In this document: positions 1 through 11,314 of the stretch, one piece after another | Layout: every line of letters starts with the position of its first letter | How positions within the stretch are numbered: position 1 is the first letter of the stretch | Source of the DNA: Perilla frutescens | Lineage: Eukaryota; Streptophyta; Magnoliopsida; Lamiales; Lamiaceae | DNA: 64,000 nucleotides | Assembly (NCBI GenBank): GCA_026008535.1 | Contig: BRKX01000001.1 | Location: 71,932,317 to 71,996,316, forward strand | Reading direction: 5' to 3' | Position numbers and translations under genes: made by a program | The notes under the pieces: model-generated | Databases searched by the model: none | Seen by the model: the letters and a program-made list of their open reading frames with translations, nothing else | Told to the model about the DNA's origin: nothing

Positions 1-140
1 TGGCTATTAGATCTAATCAAATCTAAAGTTAAGACACATAAATTGGAAATTAGAGGATCTCTAAATATCTATTGAGACATCTGAAAAGAGAGAGTAAGAA
101 TTAATAATATTCTAAGGAGTAGGACTCACCATTATTACAT

Positions 141-537
141 GAGTAGAGATCTTCTAGTCCCACTTGTGTGTGCCAACCATGTGCCACCATTAAAATTATA
201 TATTGTTAATAATATTTTTTATAAAAATAAAATTTGTTTTATCATAACTAATCATAATTAATATTTATTACAAAAAAATTAAAATTTTAAAAAAATATAT
301 ACCCTATGTTTGGAATAATCAACCCCAAAAATCAATTATATTGACTAAAAAATGAAAATTAAATATTAAAAAATAATTATAAATCCTAATTAGGTGGAAT
401 AAACCCTAAATAATAATGTAAAATTATACTAAATAAAAAAAAATTAAAATTGAAGAAAAAAATAAAAGAAAAAGTAATAATTTTGAGGTGTGGCACACGG
501 TTGTCACACACAAATTGGGACTAGAGGATCTCAAGTG
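141..537. mobile_element. Mutator-like MITE, copy 1
   Basis: A 397-bp AT-rich element with terminal inverted repeats of about 30 bp. The left end reads GAGTAGAGATCTTCTAGTCC and the right end is its complement (GGACTAGAGGATCTCAAGTG). It is flanked by a 9-bp target-site duplication, TTATTACAT at 132-140 and TTATTACAC at 538-546 (8 of 9 match), which points to a Mutator-type transposase. It has no coding capacity. Two more copies lie in the P450 intron at 19931-20318 and 20974-21355. Confidence 0.8.
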
Positions 538-562
538 TTATTACACCATTGCTCAAATTTTA

Positions 563-889
563 TGTTACATTTTTTTTTGTTTCGTTCCATATATTAAATA
601 TATGGTTTCATAATAGCTATATCAAAAATAATAGTAATTATTATAACATAATTAACCCTGATCAACATTTATAAAAAAATAAAATGAAAAATTATAATTT
701 AAATTATAAAATAGCAGTCATATTAATGAAGTACCAATTAAAAAATAATAATTAAATACCCCTGATTGTGTAGAATAATTAACACTGTAAAATTAAATTA
801 AAATATAAGTGGAAATTAAAGAAAAAATAAAGAAAATTTCAAAATTAAAAAACAAAACACGAAGTACGACACTAAAAGTTAATGTAACA
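563..889. mobile_element. Candidate AT-rich MITE
   Basis: The segment begins TGTTACAT and ends ATGTAACA, and the imperfect inverted ends continue for about 25 bp (TTTTgTnTCGT is shared). The interior is loosely similar to the Mutator-like MITE just upstream. The flanking 9-mers match poorly, so this is only a candidate. Confidence 0.35.
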
Positions 890-1552
890 GAAAATCATGT
901 GATGTGATTACACCATAATCATATCTCCATACTCTATTAATGTAACAAATGACTATTTATCATCATACCCATCAAGAATTGCTATATACGTACGTTGATC
1001 GTGGTGTCGCTTTTCTAAAGGCAATTTAGATTCCCTATTGTATATATTGCTTTAACTCTTATTTTATTGCATCTCCAATGATGCACAAAATCATAATATT
1101 TGGTGTTTTTCTTATACCAAATCACTTCAATGGTGCACCAAATTTGGTGTGTTTGGGGTCACACACACATATGTATATATATTGTTTGATTTTATATTTT
1201 AGAGAATATTCTTTTCACCGTCATATGTGATATTTTATGTAATCGTTGAAGTTAAAAACATTTTTAGTACTCCTTAATTAACTAGATATTGCTAATCATT
1301 TTTAGTGGGCAGCTCCGAAATTTTAATTAAATACGTGCCAACATTAATTTGACAGTCAAAATAGAAGACGAGGAAATACCAAAACTTACCCTAACTCGAC
1401 TCATTTCCACTCCTAATCAATCGTATACTATCACACTCATGTTGTGACAGAAGGATGAACCCATAGTGTTTCAAAAGAACACCGTGACCCACAAAAAGCA
1501 TAACCCTACCTTCATTTCTCTCGTAAGAATCTGCGTCATGCTATGTTTGATT

Positions 1553-1557
<5 letters not shown>
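890..1557. other. Upstream region of the MADS gene
   Basis: AT-rich sequence with no reading frame that I trust and no repeat structure that I recognise. It is probably the distal promoter of the MADS-box gene that starts at 1963. Confidence 0.4.

Positions 1558-1634
<77 letters not shown>
1558..1634. repeat. (CT)n microsatellite, about 77 bp
   Basis: An almost pure CT tract about 330 bp upstream of the MADS ATG, followed directly by CTATATAAACTG, which resembles a TATA box. This places it in the core promoter or near the transcription start. Its length makes it prone to size polymorphism. Confidence 0.95.
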
Positions 1635-1640
<6 letters not shown>

Positions 1641-1908
1641 ATAAACTGCATGGATGGAACTACATCATGTGTGGCCTGCAAGGATAAGTAGATGTTTTGA
1701 ACATGCTTTGTCTTTGCTTTCTCTTTTCTTTTGCCTTCCAAGTCAATCACTTTATATCGGACATTCTCATCACTTCTTCTGAAATTTTGGATAAAACATC
1801 AACTTCGCAGTTCAAAAACACAGTTTCTGTCCATAATTAATTGGCTGAGCTAGGCTAGCTAGCTTAGTTTTATTGAACATTTAAAAAAAGAAAAAAGAAA
1901 AGGAGGGA

Positions 1909-1912
<4 letters not shown>

Positions 1913-1958
<46 letters not shown>
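1913..1958. repeat. (GA)n microsatellite in the MADS 5' leader
   Basis: A GA tract of about 46 bp ending five bases before the MADS start codon at 1963, so it lies in the 5' untranslated leader. GAGA tracts are common in plant MADS promoters and leaders and can bind BASIC PENTACYSTEINE proteins (family knowledge). A role here is inference. Confidence 0.9.
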
Positions 1959-1961
<3 letters not shown>

Positions 1962-1962
1962 T

Positions 1963-3567
1963 ATGGGGAGAGGGAAAGTAGAGTTGAAGAGGATTGAGAA
2001 TCCCACAAATAGGCAAGTAACATTCTCAAAGAGGAGAAATGGTTTATTGAAGAAAGCTTTTGAACTTTCGGTTCTCTGTGATGCCGAGGTTGCTCTCATC
2101 ATCTTCTCACCTTCTGGCAAGGCCTACCAGTTTTCCAGTCATGAGTCTCTCTCTCTCTCTCTCTCATGATCCCCCTTTCCCGGCTCAAAAAATAAAATAG
2201 AATGATACTATACATTTTGTTTGTGTTTTGTTGCTGCAGGATAGATAGGACAATTACAAGGTACAAGATTGAAGTAGGAATTGCCAAAACAGATGAACAA
2301 GGCATCACAGCCTTGGAGGTATAGTGTGTGTGTGTGTGTATATATCCGTTATCTGCTAGCATAGCCCCACGTTCAATATTTATTTTGTATATATGAATTA
2401 ATTCTCATCGTGCATGTTCTAATTCATAACATTATTTTTTGCTTTTTTTTTTTTTTACTTTTTCCATTTTTTTTATCATCATCATCATTTTATTATTATT
2501 AATTAATTCTGCAGGTCTGGAGAAATGAAATTGAGGATTTGAGTAGAACAGTCGAGGCTTTGGAAGCAAGAGAGAAGTGTGTATACACGTATTTTTATCG
2601 TATCTATTATATTATAACCATTATATTACTATTAATGTATAGTAATGTCACATATATATTAATTAGCCGAATAATATAATTAAAAATTAGCATTACTTGC
2701 GTAAATAATTCGAGTTAACTATTTTTTTTTTTAAAGTGAGGATATATGTGAAGTAGTTAAATTCGACTTTATCTAGTGATCGTTTAGGTATGGGCCCCGC
2801 ACCGTGGGCATGAAGTGTGACCATTTAATTTATTCTGCTATATTAATTAATTACAATTTAAATAATCAATTTCTATCTTGTTTCAGACATTTTGCTGGAG
2901 AAAATCTTTCTGGTTTAGGCATGAAAGAGTTGAAGCAATTAGAGCGCCAATTAAGAGTTGGGGTCGAAAGAATCCGATCTAAGAAGGTATAATTCTTAAA
3001 AAATTAATATATATATATATATATAACTTCAATTTTGTTATGATTGTAACGTTAATCATAAAATTAATTCTTAATAATCATCACATTTATATATCCTTCA
3101 TTGAACATTTTCAACAGAGACGAATCATTATGGAACACATAAACTATCTAAAGAAAAAGGTAAGGTTCTAAAAACTATATTTCAAAATTTCATTTACTTT
3201 TTTTTTTTAATTTAGTTGAGATGTACAAACACACTTTGTTCTAACACGTGCAAGTATAGTAGAATACTAAACGAGAAAAAAAAAAATCAATATATATCTC
3301 ATTCATATCCACATGCATGCAGCACAAAGACCTTCAAGAAGAAAACAATAATCTCCAAAAGAAGGTGACGATAATTAATTTTAGGACTGCAACTTCTGTA
3401 ATTAAATATTTTTCTCAATTTATTTTTATAATTGATTATTTCTATCACTTTCATTATTACAAAGGGGTTTTGTTATTTTCTTTGAGGTTAAGCTTCACGA
3501 GCTTCAAGAAGCCAGCACAAGCTCCTTCATTTTAGGATCAGATGCCACCGGAGTATTCCATATTTAG
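1963..3567 (+). CDS. TM8-like: MIKC-type MADS-box transcription factor, TM8-like
   Basis: Seven exons: 1963-2144, 2240-2318, 2515-2576, 2887-2986, 3118-3159, 3323-3364 and 3487 (or 3493)-3567. The lengths 182-79-62-100-42-42 are the classic MIKC pattern, and every junction has GT/AG and keeps frame. The product is about 193-195 residues: a complete MADS domain (1-60, starting [20 protein letters not shown]), an I region (about 61-90), a K domain with leucine-spaced coiled coil (about 90-170, including [19 protein letters not shown]), and a very short C-terminus ending GVFHI. The MADS domain binds CArG boxes as a dimer in the nucleus, and the K domain mediates oligomerisation. The short C-terminus and the KRRII/IRSKK region suggest the TM8 clade, but this is recalled resemblance, not an alignment. 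Tandem AG sites 6 nt apart make the last exon two codons longer or shorter. TAG is followed by GTACAA, so an intron in the 3' UTR (to about 3858) is possible. Confidence 0.85.
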
Positions 3568-3569
3568 GT

Positions 3570-3607
<38 letters not shown>

Positions 3608-6073
3608 GTATATTATAATATTATATTTAATTGTTAATTTATGTGGCAGTAAGATTTTAGCTTAATCATTGACATCTTTAACTAAAAATAGTTTTTCTCT
3701 TTTCAGCAAAGAAAATCAAGGAAACAAAAATATACTATATAAGTAATATAACACATAAAATAACCGGTTATGTTGCTTAAAATTGAGCACATACTGTTCC
3801 ATTTATTATTAACTGGTTTTTTTATTGTTTTTTTTATTGGTTTTTTTTTATATGTAGGAATGTCCTCACCAAGAATCTCACAAGCTGGTAATTATTAATT
3901 TAGCTTTGTTGTACTAAATTTGGGAAGATTGCTGATGCATGGCTGGGATGGGCAAACTATATATATCTTCCAAATCTGCTAATTTATATAATTTTATCCC
4001 TGCTTTATTATTATTTTTTGTTTTGAAATCATTTCCTTTTTCTACTTTTTGAAGATTATAATTAATTAGTGTACCTATCAGTGTAAATTATTGTAAAATG
4101 TTTTTATTGGTATTCAGTAATGTTAAGTGTCCGTCTTTGTGGTGACTGCCAAATCATATGAATTTAGTCTTTTCATTTTTTATTATAGAACGACATAGGT
4201 AATTTATAATAACCAACACATCAAAAAGACTAGCAATTTTTCCATTTTTTTTAGATTATTTATTTATTCATTTATTTTTATAGAGTGGAAGCTAGTGATG
4301 TATCATATACAATTGCTAGCTAGATTAGAGGCTTTTTTTTTGTAGCTAGGGTAGAGTTTGACCAACATATATATTTGATAATGATTAGGGGGCTCTTATT
4401 GAAAACGAAATTAAATCAAGGTATATTGACTAAACCTATAAACAATATAATGTTAAAAAAAATACCCATAAATAGAAGCCGAAATGTGGCTGTAGCTATT
4501 TTTAATTAATCCACCATCAAATATGTATTTTAGGTACCCTCGACATAAAAAAAAAATATGTATTTTAGGGAGTGACAATTTCTTTTTTAAAACAATCACG
4601 AGCTTAACATTTTTTGCAAGTACGACATCGATGAGTTTTAGATAAATTGAAAATGAAATACCGCACACGTCAATTACGTGTATGGATGAACGCTCATAAA
4701 CGACAACGTTGTAATTGATATATAATGACATTTTCAATTGATTTTTAAAAACTCATTGATGTTGTGATTGTAAAAATTATTAAGTTCGTGATATTTTCGA
4801 AAAAAGTTCAAATGATGTGAAGAAATTAAAATTGGTACAAAGTTCATGATATAGATACAACTAATATGTATGCAATGCGATGCACGAATTTTACTTAAAA
4901 TTGTTGTACGCATTTTAAAATAAAATTAATTTTCTATAGGCAACACAATTTGGTGCAAAAAATTATTGTCTAAAACATTGTATATGAAATTTGAAATGAA
5001 GGTTTATCTCGACAATGGTTAATTACCAAAACCCGTTGTCTATTGTTGCATAAATTATATTGTCTAATCTATATAGCTAATTCAACATGATAGACAACGG
5101 TTTATGCAATCATTGTCATTTTGCCATAAATAGATTATCTCCAACTTTAATTATATATGTAAAAGAATACAATATTAATAGCTAAGGGCAAAAAAGAATA
5201 TTATTTCGGTAATTTATACCATTGAATTAATGAATCAATAAATTAACAAGGTTAAATTAAGAATAGATAATGCATTACAAAAACAAAGGACCCTTTTTTT
5301 AAATTGGCTCTATTTGGGCTAATAAATAAATTAAATAATCATTGGGCTCTAGAAACGCAGATTTGGGCTTAACAAAATATAATGTATAAACATTGGGCTA
5401 ATTAAAATAGAAAGAAATGTTTAGCATTGCAAAATAATAAGCAAACAATAACTTTTACTTAAAACAATTAAAATGAAAGAATTAGTTAATGCAATAATAT
5501 TATGTAATAAAATTCAATGCATACTAAATACATCATATTAGCAATTAGTGCGACTTATAGGAATAAAATTATTTTTAAGAAATAAAAATGTAGCATATTT
5601 TAAAAAGTTTTGGGTAGCTACATCTCGAGATCCCTTCATGTGTGAGAGAGATTTGTCACGTGAATTCGTGTGGGAAAAAAAATGGTGATTACAATTTTTT
5701 CTAATGATGTATTTCGTCTATTAATTTTCTGTGAGAGAAGAAAAGTTAATTAGCACTTCTTGGTCTAATATTTATATTGTCTCTTGGTTGAAGGCTAGAA
5801 AAAATGTGGATACAAGGGCAAAATAGAACATTCAAATATGATTTTTATTTCGTTTAAATATGGGGGTACGAAGAGTAAAATGAGAATTGTGTTTAGAATT
5901 ATCCGAAAAATTTGACCAACATTGTGTTGGGCTGAATTTCCAAACCCGACCTCTTCAACTCATTTTTTAGCTGAAAAATCAAGCTAATCCAAAAACCCAT
6001 CCCATAAAGGCGGCTAGGTGTGAGCAAAATTGAACCGGAACCCAAAAACCAAACTGAAAATTGAAAAAGTTTA
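3568..6073. other. Intergenic, AT-rich; possible CACTA remnant
   Basis: Holds a (TA)n tract at about 3571-3604, the probable 3' UTR of the MADS gene to about 3950, and otherwise AT-rich filler. Around 4940-5130 the motif GTTGTCTAT and its complement ATAGACAAC recur. The same motifs form the subterminal repeats of the CACTA end at 28781-29108, so this is probably an eroded CACTA fragment. No gene seen. Confidence 0.5.
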
Positions 6074-6311
6074 TCCCTCCGTCCCAATAAGTCTATAAGA
6101 TAGATTTGTTCGTCTTTTTGAGATGTCCTGATATATAGGCGGATTTCTATATATATTTAATTAATTTACTAATATACACTCATATTTAATATGTTTACAT
6201 TAAATATTAATTCATATTAGGAAGTTTTTTGATTAATTGTATTTTTCAATTTTTTTTTCTTAATCATTGTGAAAATTTCAATCAGCCTATATCTTATTGG
6301 GACGGAGGGAG
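6074..6311. mobile_element. Stowaway-type MITE
   Basis: 238 bp with inverted ends TCCCTCCGTCCCAATAAG and CTTATTGGGACGGAGGGAG, flanked by TA on both sides (6072-6073 and 6312-6313). The CTCCCTCCGTCCCA terminus and TA duplication define Stowaway MITEs mobilised by Tc1/mariner transposases. No coding capacity. Confidence 0.93.
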
Positions 6312-6430
6312 TATTTGGTAGTAAACTGATCGAATGAATGAATGATATATATATATATATATATATAGGTTTTGGATCAAATGTTAACCATATTCTCCTG
6401 TAGAAATTGGCTGACTACCGGACACCAATC

Positions 6431-6580
6431 TTTGAAAATTCTATGACGCGTGAAGTCGTAGTGTGTCATGTACCACAATAGACCTAATATGACACTTTCA
6501 TGTGTCACAACTTTTTGACACATAAAAGTGTCACATTAAATCTATTATGGCACATTAGTGATGCGGCGTAAAATTTTCCC
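6431..6580. mobile_element. Short inverted-repeat element, related to 30655-30787
   Basis: Begins with GAAAATTCTATG and ends with the near-complement GTAAAATTTTCCC. The interior has inverted TGTGTCA and TGACAC motifs that could fold into a hairpin. A second copy with the same ends and the same GTGTGTCAT/ACAATAG motifs lies at 30655-30787. A (TA)n tract precedes it at 6347-6367. Probably a MITE of an unclassified family. Confidence 0.5.
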
Positions 6581-6859
6581 TTCTATTAAAACAAACAAAT
6601 GTTTGGTTTTGAAAACACCAACATTTTACTATTTATTTTTCGTTTTATTTATTTATTTTTATCTTTTAACAATCCACGATCGCGCAAAAAAAAAATTATT
6701 ATTCCGTACAATATATTTCCCCCCCAACGTAGCTGGAATTATGAACAAATAAAACTGATGAAAACTAAGAACTCCATAATTTGAATATATAGACCATTAC
6801 ATTATATTTCAAATTCAATACTTTGTGGGAAGGAACCAAACTAATTTAAAGTAGTTTAA

Positions 6860-6943
6860 CTCTTTGAGGTCGTTTGAAGACCAAAGATTACGGGTTCGAA
6901 TCTCCCCCTCAATACCATCTGGCCGGATGTGTGATTAAAAAAA
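6860..6943 (+). mobile_element. tRNA-derived SINE, 5'-truncated
   Basis: Contains a polymerase III B-box-like sequence (GGGTTCGAATC), then CTCAATACCATCTGG and GTGTGATTAAAAAAAA. The tail shares its layout with the fuller copy at 11191-11298. Flanks AGTAGTTTAA (6850-6859) and AGTAATTTAA (6944-6953) look like a target-site duplication with one mismatch. The A-box part is missing or degenerate. Confidence 0.6.
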
Positions 6944-7360
6944 AGTAATTTAATTTTTGGATGTTAGCCACCATATCTTTGTTCCAATAATAAGCTTTTA
7001 ATAATCTTATCGAAAATCGGAATATACTTTTCATCTCCAATATTTTATCTAAATATAATATATGTAGAGATTTTTTTTTATTACAAAATCATTAAAAGAT
7101 TATAAACCAATTGGCGACAATCGCCTTTCCCAACGACCAAATAAGACACTTTAATTAACACTTTACAAATAAATGAGTATGCCCTCTTACATTTTTCTAC
7201 AATATCTAATCAATCACAAATAAAAAATTATAATTTAAATTAATAGCTAGCAGTCGGCACGACCCTTGTGCTCGTGCAATTGACCCTTTCTCTAATTAAC
7301 CATTTATGTTTCTCAAAGGTTAGGTATTTATTTTCCCAGTTAGACCTAAGTCTAAATTCA

Positions 7361-7417
<57 letters not shown>

Positions 7418-7934
7418 TAATAAATAAAATTGCAAGCGTGTGCATACTCATTTATTCGATTCCACTCAATAGGATATACTTTTCTAGTATATGGGACAAC
7501 GAAATAATGCACAAATGGTTGTAATATATTTTGGAATCTTTGTTTTCTTCTTGTCTTAATGTCGATTGGCCAACCACTAAGGCATTTAGAAGGAACATTT
7601 CACCAGAAAAATAAATAAATACTAAATCTATTAGCCTCGTAGAATCTTGATTTGTACTGATTAAATAATATTTATGGCTATTATAGTTTATAGACTAGAA
7701 GTTATATATATCATGTAAAGTATTGTCATTTTTAATTTTTTTCGTTAAATGGGCATAATGATTGTCGAAACTTTTCAATAATTCTCCTAAAAGTAATGTA
7801 TAATATTGTTGTCACCTCCTCTTCCAACTTGCTTACAGCTTTTTATTCTTAGATGATTGGTGCTATTTATTATTTATTAATTTTTATTATATATTTTTGG
7901 GCTCTAACTTACAATATTCTTATATATCACACCT

Positions 7935-7937
<3 letters not shown>

Positions 7938-7998
<61 letters not shown>

Positions 7999-7999
7999 T
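7938..7999. repeat. (AAT)n microsatellite
   Basis: About 20 uninterrupted AAT units. A second array of the same motif lies 300 bp away at 8301-8366. Confidence 0.97.
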
Positions 8000-8299
8000 G
8001 AAGTTTTATTAATTCAAAACACGGAAGAAGATAATCTATTAACCATGGACCTGAAAGATAAAAATTATCAATGCGGGACCTCAAAAATCATGTTATTTGA
8101 TTCGTTTTTATATTAATTTTTAAATTTCATCTATATTCATTTATTCACTATCCATCAAATTTTATAAAGAATTTATTAAAAAAGTTAAAAGGAATCGAAG
8201 TACGTGATTTTAAGAGTTTTAGATTAAATTTTTCTCTTTCTTAAATTCTGAATTGATAGAATAACTATAGTTCGGTTCCTAAAATGATAAATATTCTCC

Positions 8300-8300
<1 letters not shown>

Positions 8301-8366
<66 letters not shown>
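8301..8366. repeat. (AAT)n microsatellite
   Basis: About 22 AAT units, in the same phase and strand as the array at 7938-7999. Confidence 0.97.
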
Positions 8367-9051
8367 GTGTGCTTAATTATCAAATGTTTAATTACTCATC
8401 CAAATATAAACATTGTTGGAAGTGTCTTAATTAAACTATTTACCTTACACAAAAGCATAGCTCTTGTAGACTCATGTCTTAAATAATAAGCTACAAAAGT
8501 AAAATAAAAAAAATAAAAAAATAAGGCCTTGGATTATTCTTAGACAAGCATTTAGTCCAAATGTGTTTGTAATTCTTAGAAGAATCTATTAAGTCTATGA
8601 CATAATGATGATGGCAATGATGATTATAGTGTGGTATCAAAATTTGGTTTTCCAAGCTGGCAAATCATGATTAAAGTAGTAATCGGATTTTATTTGGAAA
8701 TTTCGGGAGAAAGTGACATTATTTTTGTCATTGCAAAAATGTCATCAACCACTATATATGTCTTCATTGGAAGACCTAATGAGAAAACTCTTCTTTCATC
8801 TCATAAAATCATTGAAATTTTTCTCCATTTTCCTCTCTTTCAATATGTTGTATTAGGGTTTCCTTCTTCAAAATTTATTCACCTTTTTTTTTTTTGGGTT
8901 GAGATGCAATGAATGGAAATCCAATATTCATTGAGATGCAGTGCAGCAGTGAAGGTAAAATTTATGTATTTGAAAATAAAATTTTGAATCTTCTTCTTCT
9001 TCTTCTTCCTTTTTTATGTGTGTGTGTGTGTGTTTATTAACGATGTGGTGC

Positions 9052-9140
9052 AGTCATGATGTTGGAACGGCTCAATCAAATCAAATCTCCCAAGAATTGG
9101 GTCCTTTAATTTGATTGAGCCGTGCCAATATCATATTCTA
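9052..9140 (+). ncRNA. MIR171: MIR171 microRNA precursor hairpin
   Basis: The 3' arm holds the conserved miR171 sequence at 9112-9132 (core TTGAGCCGTGCCAATATC). The 5' arm at 9060-9080 (TGTTGGAACGGCTCAATC followed by AAA) pairs with it, with one G-U wobble, one A-G mismatch and the usual 2-nt 3' overhangs. A loop of about 31 nt separates the arms, and pairing runs a few bases further out (CATGAT with ATCATA). By family knowledge, miR171 guides cleavage of GRAS transcripts of the SCL6/HAIRY MERISTEM group and controls branching and meristem maintenance. The star arm is preserved, which argues for a functional locus and not for a target site or chance match. It lies 5.5 kb downstream of the MADS gene in AT-rich DNA, consistent with an independent polymerase II unit. 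Confidence 0.92.
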
Positions 9141-9489
9141 TTCCGCCCATGTTAAATTACCTCCAATTAATGACTTAATTAATTTATGCAAATTTCATAT
9201 GTTTATTAATGTTTTCTTGGTGGATTTATTTTTTCATGGAAATCTGAGAAAGATTCACTCAGTCGAAACTTGTAGTTTTTTTACGGATTTTTTTTTTTTT
9301 AAATCGCGATAAAAGAAAAAATCTAGCTATTTTTTTATATATTTGTTTATTCAAACAATATAGTCATATAGACATGTTTCATAGATTAATTTAATTTGGA
9401 AGCCGTAAGATTTCTTAGAAGCAGAAGTATTTCATATTCTTAATTGTCTCAATGTTCTGACCCTGACCTTTTTTATTTTAGATATATAG

Positions 9490-9520
<31 letters not shown>

Positions 9521-10670
9521 ATTTATTTCGACATAAATGTATATCTAATATTTATACAAATATAATCTTTTAATATATGTGTTTTCGTTTCTATTTATTA
9601 ATGCTGTGACAAATTGTGAAGATCAATGATAAGAAGATGACAGTATATATGGTTTATAGTGTTTGTCATGATGATTAATCAGTTAGATCTGTGAAGAGCA
9701 AATTTCTCCAAAGTCAGATAAAATATTGAGTTTCCATTAATGTGCATTAAGATTCAAAAACTTTATTTAATCACATCTTATTATATATAAATAAACGCTT
9801 TTAAGTTTATCTGATTGATTGATATTCAAGTTTTAGTCAAGAAAATATTGAGAATCTGATATTGTATATATAATACTCTTATATTTTAGGTTTCTAGAAC
9901 TACTAAAAACAAATTAACTTCAAGCTTATTAATGCGTTCAAATTTATTTGTGATATTCATCAAACTTAGTTGAAATGCCACTTTCATTCACTAATAATAT
10001 TTGATATTTTCAAACCCTAGCTAATTGCATTAAGGTTTTTTTTTTTTAAAAAATATACTTTGTCATTAATATTCTGTCAAGTGTCGGTTTGATTTCTCCA
10101 AAATATTCATGTTACATATGCACAAATATTACACATTATGTGTATATTGATGATGTAATCAAATAGGCACAAAAGTACATATATACGGTATCAAATACTA
10201 TACAAGATTTCTATATGCTTATCATCATCTCCTATATATTCTAACCATGATATTGATGTCACGTGTATTTTCAAATTGCACAATCATCTACTATAATTGA
10301 CTACGAAAAAATTAAAAAAATAAAATAAAATGCGTGTTGTAACAATAGAGGACCTTGTTTGATTCAATACACTTGAAGTGCATTGATAATAGAGGATCTT
10401 TTAAGCCCTAATTGATGTATAGCATTATATAATATCCAATTGTTTTTTTTTTTCCTTCTGATTTATTTTCATTATGGAATTACTATTTTATATAATTAAT
10501 TTGCTAATTTGGTAACAATACGTACAACACTATATTCGTTGCAAGATAATTTTAGCCTTTGACTTTTCTCTAAAAAAATAGGTATAGTGTTTGGTAAACC
10601 TACTCCAACTTCTACTTCGAAAAAGGAAAATAAAGGAAATAGACATTCAGAATTATCCAGAAAAATAAAA
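9141..10670. other. Intergenic, downstream of MIR171
   Basis: AT-rich, with a (TA)n tract at about 9493-9518. The first few hundred bases may be the 3' part of the pri-miR171 transcript. Nothing else recognised. Confidence 0.4.
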
Positions 10671-10742
10671 ACTCGATTAGGTGGGAAGGTGCTTATATAT
10701 GTGTGTACTCGATTAGGTGGGAAGGTGCTTATATATGTGTGT
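10671..10742. repeat. 36-bp perfect tandem duplication
   Basis: Two identical, adjacent 36-bp units (10671-10706 and 10707-10742), each starting ACTCGATTAGGTGGG and ending in GTGTGT. The second runs on into a short (GT)n tract. The junction at a GTGTGT microsatellite suggests replication slippage. Confidence 0.95.
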
Positions 10743-11190
10743 GTGTGTGTGTGTTTGGGCGTTTGAACAAAAATGATCCAACATTTTAATAATTACAAAA
10801 TAATTCCTAACATTTTTCCTTTCAATAATTCGACCGATTATCCAACAATTTGATGACGATTGGACCATTGATCTCCTATGCAGAATTAATTTTCGTAAAA
10901 AAATTACTCATTATCCATGTTATCGAGACGACTTCATTAATTTGGTTCTAAAAATTAAAAACAAAATCCTAAAATAAAACACACACAAAAATAAGAAAAA
11001 TATTATCGTAATTCTTCTCTCTTCTTTCTCCCCCGGGCTGGTGAACAACGTTCTGTGCTTGAAGACTGCGACAGAAAAGGAAATAGAAGGTGAGTAGGTG
11101 TCGTCTTCTTTGGTGATGTGGATAATGAATATTTCCTTTTATTTCATTTTATTCCACATAAATTATCGACCCCACCAATAAAATATTGCA

Positions 11191-11298
11191 GTCCTGGTGG
11201 AATGGTCTAGTGGTGGAGTGTGCTTACTTGGAGATCAAAGGTCACAAATTCGAATATACTCAATACCACATGTTGGGTGTGTGAGTAAAAAAGAAAAA
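11191..11298 (+). mobile_element. tRNA-derived SINE with 16-bp target-site duplication
   Basis: A 108-bp element with polymerase III promoter boxes: A box TGGTCTAGTGG at 11203-11213, and a B-box-like AAATTCGAATA near 11246-11256. It ends in an A-rich tail (TAAAAAAGAAAAA). It is flanked by a perfect 16-bp direct repeat, CCAATAAAATATTGCA, at 11175-11190 and 11299-11314, the hallmark of LINE-mediated retroposition. The perfect duplication implies a fairly recent insertion. A truncated relative is at 6860-6943. Confidence 0.9.
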
Positions 11299-11314
11299 CC
11301 AATAAAATATTGCA

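Larger units (their letters stand above)
6954..9040. other. Intergenic, AT-rich, microsatellites only
   Basis: Apart from (TA)n at about 7362-7414 and two (AAT)n arrays, I see no gene or recognisable transposon. The last few hundred bases should include the promoter and 5' part of the MIR171 primary transcript. Confidence 0.4.

Noticed and set aside
1466..1687. Open frame of Ser-Leu repeats
   Set aside because: It is the translation of the CT microsatellite and has no codon structure outside it.
6885..6900. tRNA gene suggested by GGGTTCGAATC
   Set aside because: Only the B-box region is tRNA-like; there is no cloverleaf, and the context with tail and direct repeats is that of a SINE.
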